A stretch of 64,000 bases of DNA from Candidatus Segatella albertsiae (lineage in GTDB: Bacteria; Bacteroidota; Bacteroidia; Bacteroidales; Bacteroidaceae), in the NCBI GenBank assembly GCA_002451555.1, contig DKCU01000128.1, positions 28,306-92,305 on the forward strand. Direction: 5' to 3'. Below are positions 53,835 to 63,972 of this stretch, piece by piece. The first letter of the stretch is position 1, and each line of letters begins with the position of its first letter. The notes under the pieces were generated by a model. The model made no database searches, had not been told where the DNA came from, and was given only the letters and a program-made list of their open reading frames with translations. A program made the position numbers and the translations under genes.

Positions 53835-54746
53835 ATGAAAAAAGTAACTCAGATAGTGCTGTTCTTTTGTGCCGTCCTCTTCGTTTTGGCTGCATGTAGT
53901 CATTCGGAGAAGTCGGGCAAGAGGCTTTCTAAGGCAGAGAAAACTCGCCTTGATAGCTTGGACAAGGCTTCCTTCAAGGTGGGTGTCATGCCTACCTTGG
54001 ACTGTTTGCCGCTCTTTGTCGCCCACGAAGATAGGCTGTTTGATACATTGGGTGTGTCTGTCCATCTGAAGTGCTTCACGGCACAGATGGACTGTGATAC
54101 GGCCTTGTTGCGTGGCAGGGTAGAGGGAAGCATCACCGACTTGGTACGTGCGAAGCATTTGGAAAAGAAAGGCTTGCAGTTGAGTTACCCGATTGCTACC
54201 AATACCTATTGGCAACTGATAACCAATCGAAAGGCACGTGTGTCCGAATTGAAACAATTATCGGACAAGATGATAGCCATCACCCGCTATTCCGCTACAG
54301 ATTATCTGGCGAATTTAGCCATTGACAGTGCCAAGCCGAAGTTTGATGTGTATCGTGTGCAAATCAATGATGTCAACATCCGCTTGAAGATGCTGCTCAA
54401 CAATGAGATGGATGCCGTGCTCTTGACGGAGCCACAAGCCACGAAAGCGAGAATGGAGAAAAATCCCGTCTTGATGGACAGTCGTGACAAGGATTTGAAC
54501 TTCGGTGCCTTCGCTTTTAGGAGCAAAGCCCTTCGCGAGCCAGCTAGAAAAAAGCAGATGGACTTGTTCCTCAAGGCCTACGACATGGCAGTGGATAGCA
54601 TCAACAAGAATGGCTGTGCTTATTATTCAAGTCTATTAAAAAAATATTGTGGCATAGATGCCTCTACATCCAAGGCGCTGCCAAAGATGAGATTTCATCA
54701 TGCCTCTTCACCTAGGTCTAAAGATCTAATAAAAGCTTCTAAGTAG
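53835..54746 (+). CDS. NMT1/THI5-like substrate-binding lipoprotein
   Basis: 303-residue exported lipoprotein: lipobox LFVLAACSHSEK (Cys about residue 22), then KVGVMPTLDCLPLFVAHEDR, the opening of a periplasmic binding protein of the ABC nitrate/taurine/thiamine-precursor superfamily; further on MDCDTALLRGRVEGSITDL and LNNEMDAVLLTEPQA. No permease or ATPase gene is adjacent; a TPR protein gene begins 3 bp after its stop. Ligand unknown. Confidence 0.82.
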   Translation: MKKVTQIVLFFCAVLFVLAACSHSEKSGKRLSKAEKTRLDSLDKASFKVGVMPTLDCLPLFVAHEDRLFDTLGVSVHLKCFTAQMDCDTALLRGRVEGSITDLVRAKHLEKKGLQLSYPIATNTYWQLITNRKARVSELKQLSDKMIAITRYSATDYLANLAIDSAKPKFDVYRVQINDVNIRLKMLLNNEMDAVLLTEPQATKARMEKNPVLMDSRDKDLNFGAFAFRSKALREPARKKQMDLFLKAYDMAVDSINKNGCAYYSSLLKKYCGIDASTSKALPKMRFHHASSPRSKDLIKASK

Positions 54747-54749
54747 TTT

Positions 54750-56924
54750 ATGGAAAATGATTTTGAAAAATTGACGAAAATGCTACAAGAATTGGAAGAT
54801 TGCTTGCTCAACATGAATGGTTGCAAGTTTTTTTCCGTAGTTCGTAAATACGTACAGAAACATCCGCTTTATTCGGGCATGCTCGATGAGTTGGATACGA
54901 GACGTTCTGATTACCAACGCTTGTTGGACAGTTATGCGAATTCCATGGAAGACCCTTCGCGCACGGGTATTTATTTGGATATTCGTTGGTATATGATCAA
55001 GACTTATTTGAATATCATGCTTGATGCAACGGTATCTGAGAGTCCTGTCTTGCAGGCAGCCAGGCAGCGTGCAAGTAAGGTAAACTTGTTGGAAATCCAG
55101 GAACTCCTGTGTGATAAGGCTTCTGACCTTGATGCCTATAATACCGCCTTTTCTGCCGTCTTGGTATCTTGGATGTGGGATGAGAAGGCAACAACTTATT
55201 TTGATGAGCTGGTTGTAAATCCTAATATCGATATCAAGCCTAAGTTATTGATCATCACAGCTGTTACATTAGCTTGCTCCTTGACTTTTGATCTCCAAAA
55301 GTTCAAATTCCTCAGGGATGTCTATAATATGGATGACATTGCTGTTGATTTGAAACAACGTGCTTTGGTAGGCTGGGTATTTTCCTCATGTTACAACGAT
55401 CCCCTCTATGCAAACGAAATAGAAGATATTGTCTCTGATATGCTGGATTCTGAAGAAGTGAGAAAAGAATTGGTCGCCTTGCAGAAGCAGATCATATTCA
55501 CCATGGATGCGGAAAAAGACGGTATGACGGTGGATAAGGACATTTTGTCCAACATGAAGTCTAACTCCATCAAGAGTATATTGAATAATGAGCCGTTGGA
55601 AAGTTCGTTGTCGGACATCATTCATCCTGAGATCGAGGAAGAAAAGGCCGAGAAGTTGGAACAGAGTGTCTTCCGCATGGTCCAGATGGAGAAGGACGGT
55701 AGCGATATCTATTTCCGTGGCTTCGCCCACATGAAGAATTTCGGCTTTTTCCATAGCCTTTACAATTGGTTCATGCCATTTTATGCCAAGAATCCACTCC
55801 TGTCACGTGTGGCAGAAACCTTGGATGGTGACTTTACTTTCTTGAACACCCTGGAGACTTCCAGCCCATTCTGCGATAGCGACAAGTATAGTTTCGCTTT
55901 CGGCATGGAGATGACGGTAAGTTCTACCCCTTCCCTCAAGTCCTTGATGAAGGAGAACTTCTTGTTTGCGGGAACTCCTCCTCTTAGGGATGGTATCGAT
56001 GACGCAACTTTCGTAAGACGTATGTATTTGCAGGACTTGTATCGTTTCTTCCGAGTGTCTTCGTTCAGTGATCCTTTTACCAATCCTTTTGAGCAAGACG
56101 ACCAGACAGCGCCTTGTTATTTCTTGAGTTTCTGGTATGAAAACGATATCTGTGCCTCCTCGGACGAAATTCTTGATATGAGACTGAGAATTTCCCGTTT
56201 CCTCTTGAAGAGAAAGGATTATCAGCGATTGGATTGCTTCTCTGGCGTTCATGATATGCAACTGGATACAGATAGTGCCGTTGAGCAGGCATATTATAAG
56301 GTCTTGTCATTGGTAAATTACTCGAAAAATTACGAAAAGGCAGTCACGATTGCCATGATGCTGGAGGAATTAAAACCAAATGATGAAAGGATCCTGAAAC
56401 TTTTGGCAAGGTGCTTGACTGGGATGGAATTGTATGAAGAGGCTGCTATATATTATAAGCAACTTCTTAAGTTGAACCCTTCCGATAGTGTCAAGTTGCA
56501 ATTGGCTGCTTGTTACTTGAAGGCCGACATGGTTTCTGAAGGCTTGAAGATTTTGCAGGAGCTTTACTACCTGTACCCTGACAAACCAGAAGTCTTGCGC
56601 TTGTTGTCATGGGGATATCTTTTGGACTTGCAGTTTTGGAAGGCCAGTGAGTTCTATCACAAGCTGGGCGAATTGAACAAAAAGTTGAATCTGGAGCAAA
56701 CTCCGGAGGATATATATAATATAGGTGTTTGCTGTTGGATGAGCCAAAATAATAACTTCGCTATCAAGTGTTTTGTAAGATATTCAAAACTTGACACGGA
56801 AGATGGTAAGGATTTGTACAGTAGATTTTTAGAGGATCTTGAAGTCTTTGAGAAATACGACTATACGATACAGGACGTTTATTTGATGGCTGATATCGTC
56901 AGAAATAAATTAGAAGAGAAGTAA
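54750..56924 (+). CDS. Large TPR protein, function unknown
   Basis: 724 residues, no signal peptide or membrane segment, so probably cytoplasmic. The N-terminal 500 residues are helical with no family that I recognise. The C-terminal quarter has tetratricopeptide repeats: LLARCLTGMELYEEAAIYYK, LLKLNPSDSVKLQLAACYLK and LLSWGYLLDLQFWKASEFYH are successive helical pairs. TPRs bind partner proteins. It is tightly linked to the genes before and after (3 bp and 2 bp), so it is read with the NMT1-like lipoprotein and dnaB, but no function can be given. Confidence 0.8.
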   Translation: MENDFEKLTKMLQELEDCLLNMNGCKFFSVVRKYVQKHPLYSGMLDELDTRRSDYQRLLDSYANSMEDPSRTGIYLDIRWYMIKTYLNIMLDATVSESPVLQAARQRASKVNLLEIQELLCDKASDLDAYNTAFSAVLVSWMWDEKATTYFDELVVNPNIDIKPKLLIITAVTLACSLTFDLQKFKFLRDVYNMDDIAVDLKQRALVGWVFSSCYNDPLYANEIEDIVSDMLDSEEVRKELVALQKQIIFTMDAEKDGMTVDKDILSNMKSNSIKSILNNEPLESSLSDIIHPEIEEEKAEKLEQSVFRMVQMEKDGSDIYFRGFAHMKNFGFFHSLYNWFMPFYAKNPLLSRVAETLDGDFTFLNTLETSSPFCDSDKYSFAFGMEMTVSSTPSLKSLMKENFLFAGTPPLRDGIDDATFVRRMYLQDLYRFFRVSSFSDPFTNPFEQDDQTAPCYFLSFWYENDICASSDEILDMRLRISRFLLKRKDYQRLDCFSGVHDMQLDTDSAVEQAYYKVLSLVNYSKNYEKAVTIAMMLEELKPNDERILKLLARCLTGMELYEEAAIYYKQLLKLNPSDSVKLQLAACYLKADMVSEGLKILQELYYLYPDKPEVLRLLSWGYLLDLQFWKASEFYHKLGELNKKLNLEQTPEDIYNIGVCCWMSQNNNFAIKCFVRYSKLDTEDGKDLYSRFLEDLEVFEKYDYTIQDVYLMADIVRNKLEEK

Positions 56925-56926
56925 AA

Positions 56927-58444
56927 ATGCCAGATAATAGAAAGAATAATGGAAAGCGCAACGCTGCGCCCATTGACCCGAACTTTGCGCACGTTCAGCC
57001 GCAAGCGGTCGAGTTGGAGCGTGTTGTGTTGGGCGCGCTGATGGTGGATTCCGATGCTTTTTCCATGGTGTCGGAAATCTTGAAGCCCGAGACTTTCTAT
57101 GAGCCTCGCCATCAGAAGATTTACGAGGCGATTCGTAACATGAACATGGACGAACGCCCCGTGGATATCATGACTTTGGTGGATGAGCTGACCAAGATGG
57201 GCGAAATCGACAAGGTGGGTGGCGCTGAGTACCTGATGGACATATCTTCCCAGGTGGCTTCTGCCGCACACGTGGAGTATCACGCTCGTATCTTGGCGCA
57301 GAAATACATGGCTCGCCAACTCATCCATTATGCTGGCGACATCGAGACCCAGGCTTACGACGAGAGCGTGGATGTCGATGAACTGATGCAGCGAGCGGAG
57401 GGTGAGCTTTTCACCTTGTCGCAGAACAACATGAAGCAGGACTATACACAGGTGGCTCCTGTGGTCAAGAGTGCCGTGGATATCTTGCAGCGTGCGGCCA
57501 GCAACAAAGGTGGCTTGACGGGTATTCCTACGGGATATAGCGGCATGGACGAGATGACGAGTGGTTGGCAGGCTTCCGACTTGGTGATTATCGCTGGTCG
57601 TCCTGCCATGGGTAAGACTTCCTTTGCGCTCAGTATCGCCAAGAACGTGGCTGTCGATTACAATGTTCCTGTCGGCTTCTTCTCTCTTGAGATGAACAAT
57701 GTCCAGTTGGTCAATCGTCTGATAAGTAATGTGTGCGAGATTTCTGGACATAAGATATTGAATGGTCAGCTCGATCCTTCCGATTGGGAAAAGTTGGATA
57801 AGCGAATTGGCAGGTTGACCGAGGCTCCTATCTATGTGGATGATACGCCTGGATTGTCGGTCTTTGAACTGAGAACCAAGGCTCGCCGTCTGGTCAGGGA
57901 GAAAGGTGTAAAGTTGATCATGATCGACTACCTTCAGTTGATGAACGCCAACGGAATGAAGTTTGGTAGCCGTCAGGAGGAGGTCTCTACGATTTCTCGT
58001 TCGTTGAAGGGATTGGCCAAGGAGTTGGATATTCCGGTGTTGGCATTGTCTCAGTTGAGTCGTAACGTGGAGAATCGTGAGGGCTTGGACGGAAAGCGAC
58101 CACAGTTGAGCGACCTTCGTGAGTCCGGTGCCATCGAGCAGGATGCCGACATGGTACTCTTCGTACACCGTCCGGAGTACTATCATATTTATCAAGACGA
58201 AAAAGGAAATGACCTCCACGGTATGGCGCAGATTATCATTGCCAAGCACCGTAAGGGTTCCACGGGCGATGTCTTGCTCAACTTCCGTGGAGAGTTCACG
58301 AGATTCCAAGACCCACAGGTGGCTGCGGCACAGGCTGCTTTGGGCGATGGGGGAGAGATCGTTGGTTCACGCATCAATGGCGACGGTCAGTTGCCGCCTC
58401 CGCCCCCTCCAATGGATGCATCTAATGGACCTTTGCCGTTCTAA
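56927..58444 (+). CDS. dnaB: Replicative DNA helicase DnaB
   Basis: 505 residues. N-terminal primase-binding domain (AVELERVVLGALMVDSDAF), linker, and RecA-type C-terminal domain with Walker A IIAGRPAMGKTSFALSIA, GFFSLEMNNVQLVNRL, Walker B KLIMIDYLQLMNA and arginine-finger region LSRNVENREGLDGKRPQLSDLR (shown in two: SRNVENREGLDG, RPQLSDLR). The Pro-rich tail PPPPPPMDASNGPLPF is not conserved. It starts 2 bp after the TPR gene stop. The long reverse frame over the gene is a shadow. Confidence 0.96.
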   Translation: MPDNRKNNGKRNAAPIDPNFAHVQPQAVELERVVLGALMVDSDAFSMVSEILKPETFYEPRHQKIYEAIRNMNMDERPVDIMTLVDELTKMGEIDKVGGAEYLMDISSQVASAAHVEYHARILAQKYMARQLIHYAGDIETQAYDESVDVDELMQRAEGELFTLSQNNMKQDYTQVAPVVKSAVDILQRAASNKGGLTGIPTGYSGMDEMTSGWQASDLVIIAGRPAMGKTSFALSIAKNVAVDYNVPVGFFSLEMNNVQLVNRLISNVCEISGHKILNGQLDPSDWEKLDKRIGRLTEAPIYVDDTPGLSVFELRTKARRLVREKGVKLIMIDYLQLMNANGMKFGSRQEEVSTISRSLKGLAKELDIPVLALSQLSRNVENREGLDGKRPQLSDLRESGAIEQDADMVLFVHRPEYYHIYQDEKGNDLHGMAQIIIAKHRKGSTGDVLLNFRGEFTRFQDPQVAAAQAALGDGGEIVGSRINGDGQLPPPPPPMDASNGPLPF

Positions 58445-58530
58445 AAATGCACAAGACTTACGGATTTGAGTAAAAATCTCCCTTGGATATACAAAATTGT
58501 TAGCTTTTATATTAAAAAAGTTATAAATTG

Positions 58531-58562
58531 TTTGTTTATGTCGGGGAAAAGCATTACCTTTG
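58531..58562 (+). promoter_or_regulatory. leu operon promoter
   Basis: TTTG (58531-58534), 20-bp spacer, TACCTTTG (58555-58562). Predicted start site near 58569, about 20 nt before the leader peptide ATG. Confidence 0.8.
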
Positions 58563-58589
58563 CAATCGAATCACAAATAAGTAAGGAAT

Positions 58590-58676
58590 ATGACAGTTGA
58601 TACATTGAACATACTAAGCATTATCATTCGAATTCGACTACAGCAAGTAGGCGGAAGTGATAAGGTGTGTGTATAG
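58590..58676 (+). CDS. Branched-chain amino-acid leader peptide
   Basis: 28 codons: ATG at 58590, TAG at 58674-58676, with the run TLNILSIIIRIRL in the middle. Twelve of the 28 residues are Leu, Ile or Val, and six of them fall within nine codons of each other. It lies right after the leu promoter and right before the terminator at 58697-58737, the standard position for a peptide whose translation speed senses charged Leu/Ile/Val tRNA. Too short for ordinary gene finders. No start-site data can confirm translation. Confidence 0.8.
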   Translation: MTVDTLNILSIIIRIRLQQVGGSDKVCV

Positions 58677-58737
58677 TTCATGGATTATGATAATATAAGC
58701 CTTTCCACTTCCGTATAGGAGTGTGAAAGGCTTTTTT
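58652..58737 (+). promoter_or_regulatory. leu attenuator: terminator and alternative pairing
   Basis: Terminator stem AAGCCTTTC (58697-58705) / GAAAGGCTT (58725-58733) with inner CAC-TCC/GGA-GTG pairing and a T-run. CGGAAGTG (58652-58659), within the last codons of the leader, is complementary to CACTTCCG (58706-58713), the inner 5' side of the terminator, so ribosome stalling upstream would favour that pairing and read-through. Confidence 0.8.
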
Positions 58738-58788
58738 ATTAAAAATGTCATTTGCTTTAAGTAATGAACAATAATATAATTAATAGAT

Positions 58789-60291
58789 ATGAGTGACAGA
58801 TTATTTATTTTCGACACAACCCTTCGTGATGGCGAACAGGTTCCAGGATGTCAGTTGAACACTGTTGAGAAGATTCAAGTGGCCAAGCAACTGGAGCAGT
58901 TGGGCGTGGATGTCATCGAAGCTGGTTTCCCTATCTCTAGTCCTGGTGACTTTAACTCTGTGGTGGAAATTTCCAAGGCCGTGACTTGGCCTACCATCTG
59001 TGCGCTGACACGTGCGGTGGAGAAGGATATTGACTGTGCCGCCGAGGCTTTGCAATATGCAAAACACAAGAGAATCCATACGGGTATTGGTACGAGCGAT
59101 AGCCACATTAAATATAAGTTCAACTCTACTCGTGAGGAGATCATCGAGCGTGCTGTGGCTGCCGTGAAGTATGCCAAGAAGTACGTGGAGGATGTAGAGT
59201 TCTATGCTGAGGACGCTGGCCGTACGGACAATGAGTACTTGGCTCGTGTCGTTGAGGCTGTCATCAAGGCTGGTGCCACGGTGGTCAACATCCCTGATAC
59301 GACGGGCTATTGCTTGCCTGATGAGTATGGCGCCAAGATCAAGTACCTGATGGAGCACGTGGATGGCATCGAGAATGCTCGTCTTTCCACCCACTGTCAC
59401 AACGACTTGGGTATGGCTACCGCCAACACCTTGCAGGGCGTGCTGAATGGCGCTCGCCAGGTGGAGGTTACCATCAATGGTATCGGTGAGCGTGCGGGTA
59501 ACACCTCACTCGAAGAGATTGCCATGATTTTGAAGTGCCACAAGGGCATCAATATTGATACCAACATCAATACGACTAAGATCGTGCCTACATCACGTAT
59601 GGTGAGCAGCTTGATGAACATGCCTGTTCAGCCAAACAAGGCGATTGTGGGTCGTAATGCTTTCGCTCACTCTTCTGGTATCCATCAGGATGGCGTGCTG
59701 AAGAATGTGCAGACTTATGAGATTATGGACCCTAAGGACGTGGGCTTGGATGACAATGCCATCGTATTGACCGCTCGTTCGGGTCGTGCTGCCTTGAAGT
59801 ATCGTCTCCATGTCAATGGAGTCAACATTGACGACGAGGCTAAGCTTGACAAGATCTACAAGAAGTTCCTCCAACTTGCTGACAAGAAGAAGGAGGTGAC
59901 AGACGAGGATGTTTTGATGCTTGCGGGAGCTGATTCTGCCGAGCACCATGGCGTAGCACTCGATTATCTCCAGGTTACAACTGGCAAGGGCGTGAAGAGC
60001 GTGGCTAGCATCGGTCTCGACATCGCTGGCCAGAAATTCGAGGCGGCTTCTTCTGGCAATGGTCCTGTGGATGCTGCCATCCGTGCCCTCAAGAAGATTA
60101 TCACCAAGGAGATGAACCTCAAGGAGTTCACCATCCAGGCCATCGACAAGGGCTCTGATGATGTCGGCAAGGTTCACATGCAGGTGGAATACGACGGTCA
60201 TGTATATTATGGCTTCGGCGCAGATACCGACATCGTCACTGCTTCCGTAGAGGCTTACATCGACTGTATCAACAAGTTTAAGATTAGATAG
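58789..60291 (+). CDS. leuA: 2-isopropylmalate synthase
   Basis: First committed enzyme of leucine synthesis: acetyl-CoA plus 2-oxoisovalerate. 500 residues, full length. Catalytic TIM barrel: [50 protein letters not shown]-terminal LeuA regulatory dimer domain from about residue 390, where leucine inhibits. It begins 55 bp after the attenuator terminator. The start is ATG 58789 ([15 protein letters not shown]). Confidence 0.96.
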   Translation: MSDRLFIFDTTLRDGEQVPGCQLNTVEKIQVAKQLEQLGVDVIEAGFPISSPGDFNSVVEISKAVTWPTICALTRAVEKDIDCAAEALQYAKHKRIHTGIGTSDSHIKYKFNSTREEIIERAVAAVKYAKKYVEDVEFYAEDAGRTDNEYLARVVEAVIKAGATVVNIPDTTGYCLPDEYGAKIKYLMEHVDGIENARLSTHCHNDLGMATANTLQGVLNGARQVEVTINGIGERAGNTSLEEIAMILKCHKGINIDTNINTTKIVPTSRMVSSLMNMPVQPNKAIVGRNAFAHSSGIHQDGVLKNVQTYEIMDPKDVGLDDNAIVLTARSGRAALKYRLHVNGVNIDDEAKLDKIYKKFLQLADKKKEVTDEDVLMLAGADSAEHHGVALDYLQVTTGKGVKSVASIGLDIAGQKFEAASSGNGPVDAAIRALKKIITKEMNLKEFTIQAIDKGSDDVGKVHMQVEYDGHVYYGFGADTDIVTASVEAYIDCINKFKIR

Positions 60292-60352
60292 GGTTTCTCT
60301 TGTTTTAACTTGTTAAGAAAACATTAAACAATAAACATTAAACAATAACATA

Positions 60353-61747
60353 ATGAATACATTATTCGACAAGATTTGGGACAAACATGTTGTCCAGATT
60401 GTTCCAGACGGTCCTACACAACTTTACATCGACCGTCTTTACTGTCATGAAGTTACATCACCTCAGGCTTTCGCTGGTATGCGTGCTCGCGGATTGAAGA
60501 TGTTCCGCCCAGACCAGATTTTCTGTATGCCTGACCACAATACGCCTACCCACGATCAGGACAAACCTATCGAGGACCCTATCTCTAAGAAGCAGGTGGA
60601 TACCTTGGCAAAGAATACCGCTGACTTTGGCGTTACCCATTTTGCCATGAACACCAAGGATAATGGTATCATCCACGTTGTCGGTCCTGAGAAAGGTCTT
60701 TCTCTTCCAGGTATGACCATCGTCTGTGGTGACTCTCACACTTCTACCCACGGTGCGATGGGTGCCGTAGCCTTTGGTATCGGTACTTCTGAGGTGGAGA
60801 TGGTGATGGCTTCACAATGTATTCTCCAGAGCAAGCCTAAGTCTATGCGCATCAGCATCAATGGCAAACTCGGCAAGGGTGTTACTGCCAAGGATGTGGC
60901 TCTCTACTTGATGAGCCAGTTGACTACTTCTGGTGCTACAGGTTATTTCGTAGAGTACAGCGGCGACGTAGTGAAAGATATGTCAATGGAAGGTCGTCTG
61001 ACACTCTGCAACCTCTCTATCGAGATGGGTGCCCGTGGTGGTTTTGTGGCTCCTGATGAGACTACATTCGAGTACATCAAGGGTCGTGAGTATGCTCCTA
61101 AGGGTGAGGACTGGGATAAGGCAGTTGCCTACTGGAAGACTCTGAAGAGCGGTGATGACGCTGTGTTTGACAAGGAGTTGACATTCGACGCCAAGGACAT
61201 CGAACCACGTATCACATACGGAACCAACCCAGGTATGGGTATCGGTATCACCGAGAGCATCCCAACTCTCGACCAGATTCCAGAGGAAGAGCAGGCTGGT
61301 TTCAAGAAGAGCCTCAACTACATGGGCTTCCAGCCTGGAGAGAAGTTGGAGGGTCATCCTATCGACTACGTATTCCTCGGTGCTTGTACCAATGGCCGTA
61401 TCGAAGACTTCCGCGCCTTTGCTTCCATCGTTAAAGGAAAGAAGAAAGCTGACGGCGTAACTGCTTGGCTTGTACCAGGTTCTTGGCTGGTTGATAAACA
61501 AATACGTGAAGAGGGAATCGACAAGATTGTTGAGGCTGCCGGCTTTGAGATTCGTCAACCAGGATGCTCTGCTTGCTTGGCAATGAACGATGATAAGATT
61601 CCTGCGGGCAAGTATTCAGTAAGTACATCCAACCGTAACTTCGAGGGTCGTCAGGGACCAGGTTCTCGTACTATCCTTGCCAGCCCATACGTAGCAGCTG
61701 CTGCCGCTATCACGGGTAAGATTACCGACCCAAGAGAGTTTATGTAA
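60353..61747 (+). CDS. leuC: 3-isopropylmalate dehydratase, large subunit
   Basis: Iron-sulfur isomerase that moves the hydroxyl of 2-isopropylmalate; works with LeuD. 464 residues. Cluster ligand cysteines lie in [14 protein letters not shown] and in [19 protein letters not shown] (CxxC); the N-terminal third has [20 protein letters not shown]. Follows leuA by 61 bp. Confidence 0.96.
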   Translation: MNTLFDKIWDKHVVQIVPDGPTQLYIDRLYCHEVTSPQAFAGMRARGLKMFRPDQIFCMPDHNTPTHDQDKPIEDPISKKQVDTLAKNTADFGVTHFAMNTKDNGIIHVVGPEKGLSLPGMTIVCGDSHTSTHGAMGAVAFGIGTSEVEMVMASQCILQSKPKSMRISINGKLGKGVTAKDVALYLMSQLTTSGATGYFVEYSGDVVKDMSMEGRLTLCNLSIEMGARGGFVAPDETTFEYIKGREYAPKGEDWDKAVAYWKTLKSGDDAVFDKELTFDAKDIEPRITYGTNPGMGIGITESIPTLDQIPEEEQAGFKKSLNYMGFQPGEKLEGHPIDYVFLGACTNGRIEDFRAFASIVKGKKKADGVTAWLVPGSWLVDKQIREEGIDKIVEAAGFEIRQPGCSACLAMNDDKIPAGKYSVSTSNRNFEGRQGPGSRTILASPYVAAAAAITGKITDPREFM

Positions 61748-61777
61748 ATAGTGTTAACTGTTAAATGATAAGATCAG

Positions 61778-62368
61778 ATGAAACAGAAATTCAATGTAAT
61801 CACATCAAGCTGCATTCCTCTTCCATTGGAGAATGTAGATACAGACCAGATAATTCCAGCTCGTTTCCTCAAGGCTATCGACAAAGAGGGTATGGGCGAC
61901 AACCTTTTCCGTGACTGGCGTTACAATGCCGACGGTACACCAAAGCCAGACTTCGTGATGAACGACCCTTCTTACAGTGGTGTCATCCTCGTGGCAGGCA
62001 AGAACTTCGGTTCTGGTTCTTCTCGTGAGCACGCTGCCTGGGCTATCGCTGGTGCAGGTTTCCGTGTGGTCATCAGCTCTTTCTTCGCTGATATCCATAA
62101 GAACAATGAGCTGAACAACCTCGTGTTGCCAGTGGTAGTGAGCGAGCCTTTCTTGAAGGAACTTTTCGAGAGCATCGACAAGGACCACAAGACTCAGGTG
62201 AAGGTCGATCTTCCAAACCAGACTGTCACCAACCTCGCCACAGGCAAGAGCGAGCACTTCGAAATCAATGGCTACAAGAAGCACTGCTTGGAGAACGGAT
62301 TGGACGATGTTGACTTCCTCGTCCAGAACCGTGACAAGGTAGAGGCTTGGGAAGCAAAGAATAAGTAA
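61778..62368 (+). CDS. leuD: 3-isopropylmalate dehydratase, small subunit
   Basis: Swivelling-domain partner of LeuC. 196 residues. Motifs: PLENVDTDQIIPARFLKAID and GKNFGSGSSREHAAWAIAG (substrate loop). Stop TAA shares its last base with the ATG of the next gene (TAATG), so translation is coupled. Confidence 0.96.
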   Translation: MKQKFNVITSSCIPLPLENVDTDQIIPARFLKAIDKEGMGDNLFRDWRYNADGTPKPDFVMNDPSYSGVILVAGKNFGSGSSREHAAWAIAGAGFRVVISSFFADIHKNNELNNLVLPVVVSEPFLKELFESIDKDHKTQVKVDLPNQTVTNLATGKSEHFEINGYKKHCLENGLDDVDFLVQNRDKVEAWEAKNK

Positions 62369-63972
62369 TGAATATGAACGTTAACGCAAAGAGAGAAAAT
62401 TCTCGTATCAGGGAGATTGAGATCATGGACTGTACGCTGCGCGACGGCGAGCAGACCAATGGCGTCAGTTTTCTGCCTCACGAGAAATTGATGATAGCAA
62501 GGATGCTTCTCCACGACATCAATGTTGATCGCATTGAGGTGGCTTCGGCACGAGTTTCGGAAGGTGAAAAGGATGCTGTCGCTCGAATTTGCCGTTATGC
62601 TAAGACTATTGGTAAGCTAGATTCCGTTGAGGTATTGGGGTTCGTGGATAACAACAAGAGCGTGGATTGGATTGCCGAGTGCGGCGGTCACGTCATCAAC
62701 CTGTTGGCGAAGGGTAGTTACAAGCACTGTACCCAACAGCTCAAGATGTCGCCCGAGGAACATCTCGCTCATATCAAGCAGACCATCGACTACGCCTTGG
62801 GAAAGGGATTTACAGTGAACCTCTACTTGGAGGATTGGTCGAGCGGTATGCGTGATAGCCGAGACTATCTCTTCATGATGATGGACGAGTTGGTGAAGTT
62901 GCCTATCAAGCGATTCCTCTTGCCCGATACTTTGGGTATCTTGAATCCCTTGGAATGTGTGGAGTATATGCGCCTGATGGTGCGCCGCTATCCAAACTCC
63001 CATTTCGACTTCCATGCCCACAACGACTACGACTTGGCAGTAAGCAATTCCTTGGCTGCCGTTTTGAGTGGTGCCAAGGGACTCCATGTCACTGTCAATG
63101 GTCTTGGTGAGCGATGTGGTAATGCGCCTCTCGCTAGTGTACAGGTTATCCTGAAGGATATGTTCCATGCCAAGACCAATATCAAGGAAGACCGTTTGAA
63201 CGAAATCTCCCGGCTGGTCGAGGGGTATAGCGGCATTGCCGTGGCTCCTAACACCCCTGTGGTGGGCGAGAACGTCTTTACGCAGGTGGCTGGTGTGCAT
63301 GCCGATGGTGACAACAAGGATAAGCTCTATTGCAACGACTTGATGCCTGAGCGCTTCGGACGTCATCGTGAGTATGCGCTGGGTAAGAACTCGGGTAAGG
63401 CGAATATCATCCAAAACTTGAACGAGCTTGGATTGGAGCTGACTCCTGAGCAAACCAAGGCTGTCACCAAGCGTATCACGGAACTAGGCGACCGCAAGGA
63501 ATTGGTTACACAGGACGACCTCCCTTATATTGTGAGCGATGTGCTGAAACACGGCGCTCCTGAGGACAAGGTGAAACTCGTAAGTTATATGGTTTCCACT
63601 TCCTATGGTCTGAAGCCTATCGCAAGCGTCAAGGTGGAGATAGACGGCAAGGAATATGAAGACCAGAGCACGGGTGATGGCCAGTATGATGCCTTCGTGA
63701 AAGCCTTACGTAATATATATAAGGTGAAATTGGGACGTACTTTCCCTAAGCTCGACAATTACCAAGTTAGCATTCCGCCTGGCGGACGTACTGATGCACT
63801 TGTACAGACTGTCATCACCTGGCGCGAGGGCGATCGCATTTGGAGAACCAGAGGCTTGGATGCCGACCAGACAGAGGCTGCTATCAAGGCAACGCTCAAG
63901 ATGATCAATATGTACGAGGCAGACGAGAGCGACGAACAGCCTACGTCTCCTCGCAATCTTGATATGGAATAA
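62368..63972 (+). CDS. LeuA-like citramalate synthase candidate
   Basis: 534-residue second member of the isopropylmalate/citramalate/homocitrate synthase family in the same operon. Catalytic barrel: EIMDCTLRDGEQTNGVSF, HFDFHAHNDYDLAVSNSLAA, NGLGERCGNAPLASV, then a C-terminal regulatory LeuA dimer domain (SVKVEIDGKEYEDQSTGDGQ). Where leuA has EQVPG after the DGE motif this has EQTNG, so its acceptor is probably different; pyruvate (citramalate, leading to isoleucine without threonine) is my best reading. A second 2-isopropylmalate synthase is the main alternative. Translation is coupled to leuD. leuB is expected to the right of the window. Confidence 0.82.
   Translation: MNMNVNAKRENSRIREIEIMDCTLRDGEQTNGVSFLPHEKLMIARMLLHDINVDRIEVASARVSEGEKDAVARICRYAKTIGKLDSVEVLGFVDNNKSVDWIAECGGHVINLLAKGSYKHCTQQLKMSPEEHLAHIKQTIDYALGKGFTVNLYLEDWSSGMRDSRDYLFMMMDELVKLPIKRFLLPDTLGILNPLECVEYMRLMVRRYPNSHFDFHAHNDYDLAVSNSLAAVLSGAKGLHVTVNGLGERCGNAPLASVQVILKDMFHAKTNIKEDRLNEISRLVEGYSGIAVAPNTPVVGENVFTQVAGVHADGDNKDKLYCNDLMPERFGRHREYALGKNSGKANIIQNLNELGLELTPEQTKAVTKRITELGDRKELVTQDDLPYIVSDVLKHGAPEDKVKLVSYMVSTSYGLKPIASVKVEIDGKEYEDQSTGDGQYDAFVKALRNIYKVKLGRTFPKLDNYQVSIPPGGRTDALVQTVITWREGDRIWRTRGLDADQTEAAIKATLKMINMYEADESDEQPTSPRNLDME

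Noticed and set aside
56879..58309. Long minus-strand open frame opposite dnaB
   Set aside because: Antisense to DnaB, low-complexity His/Leu/Arg content, no family resemblance, no promoter box.
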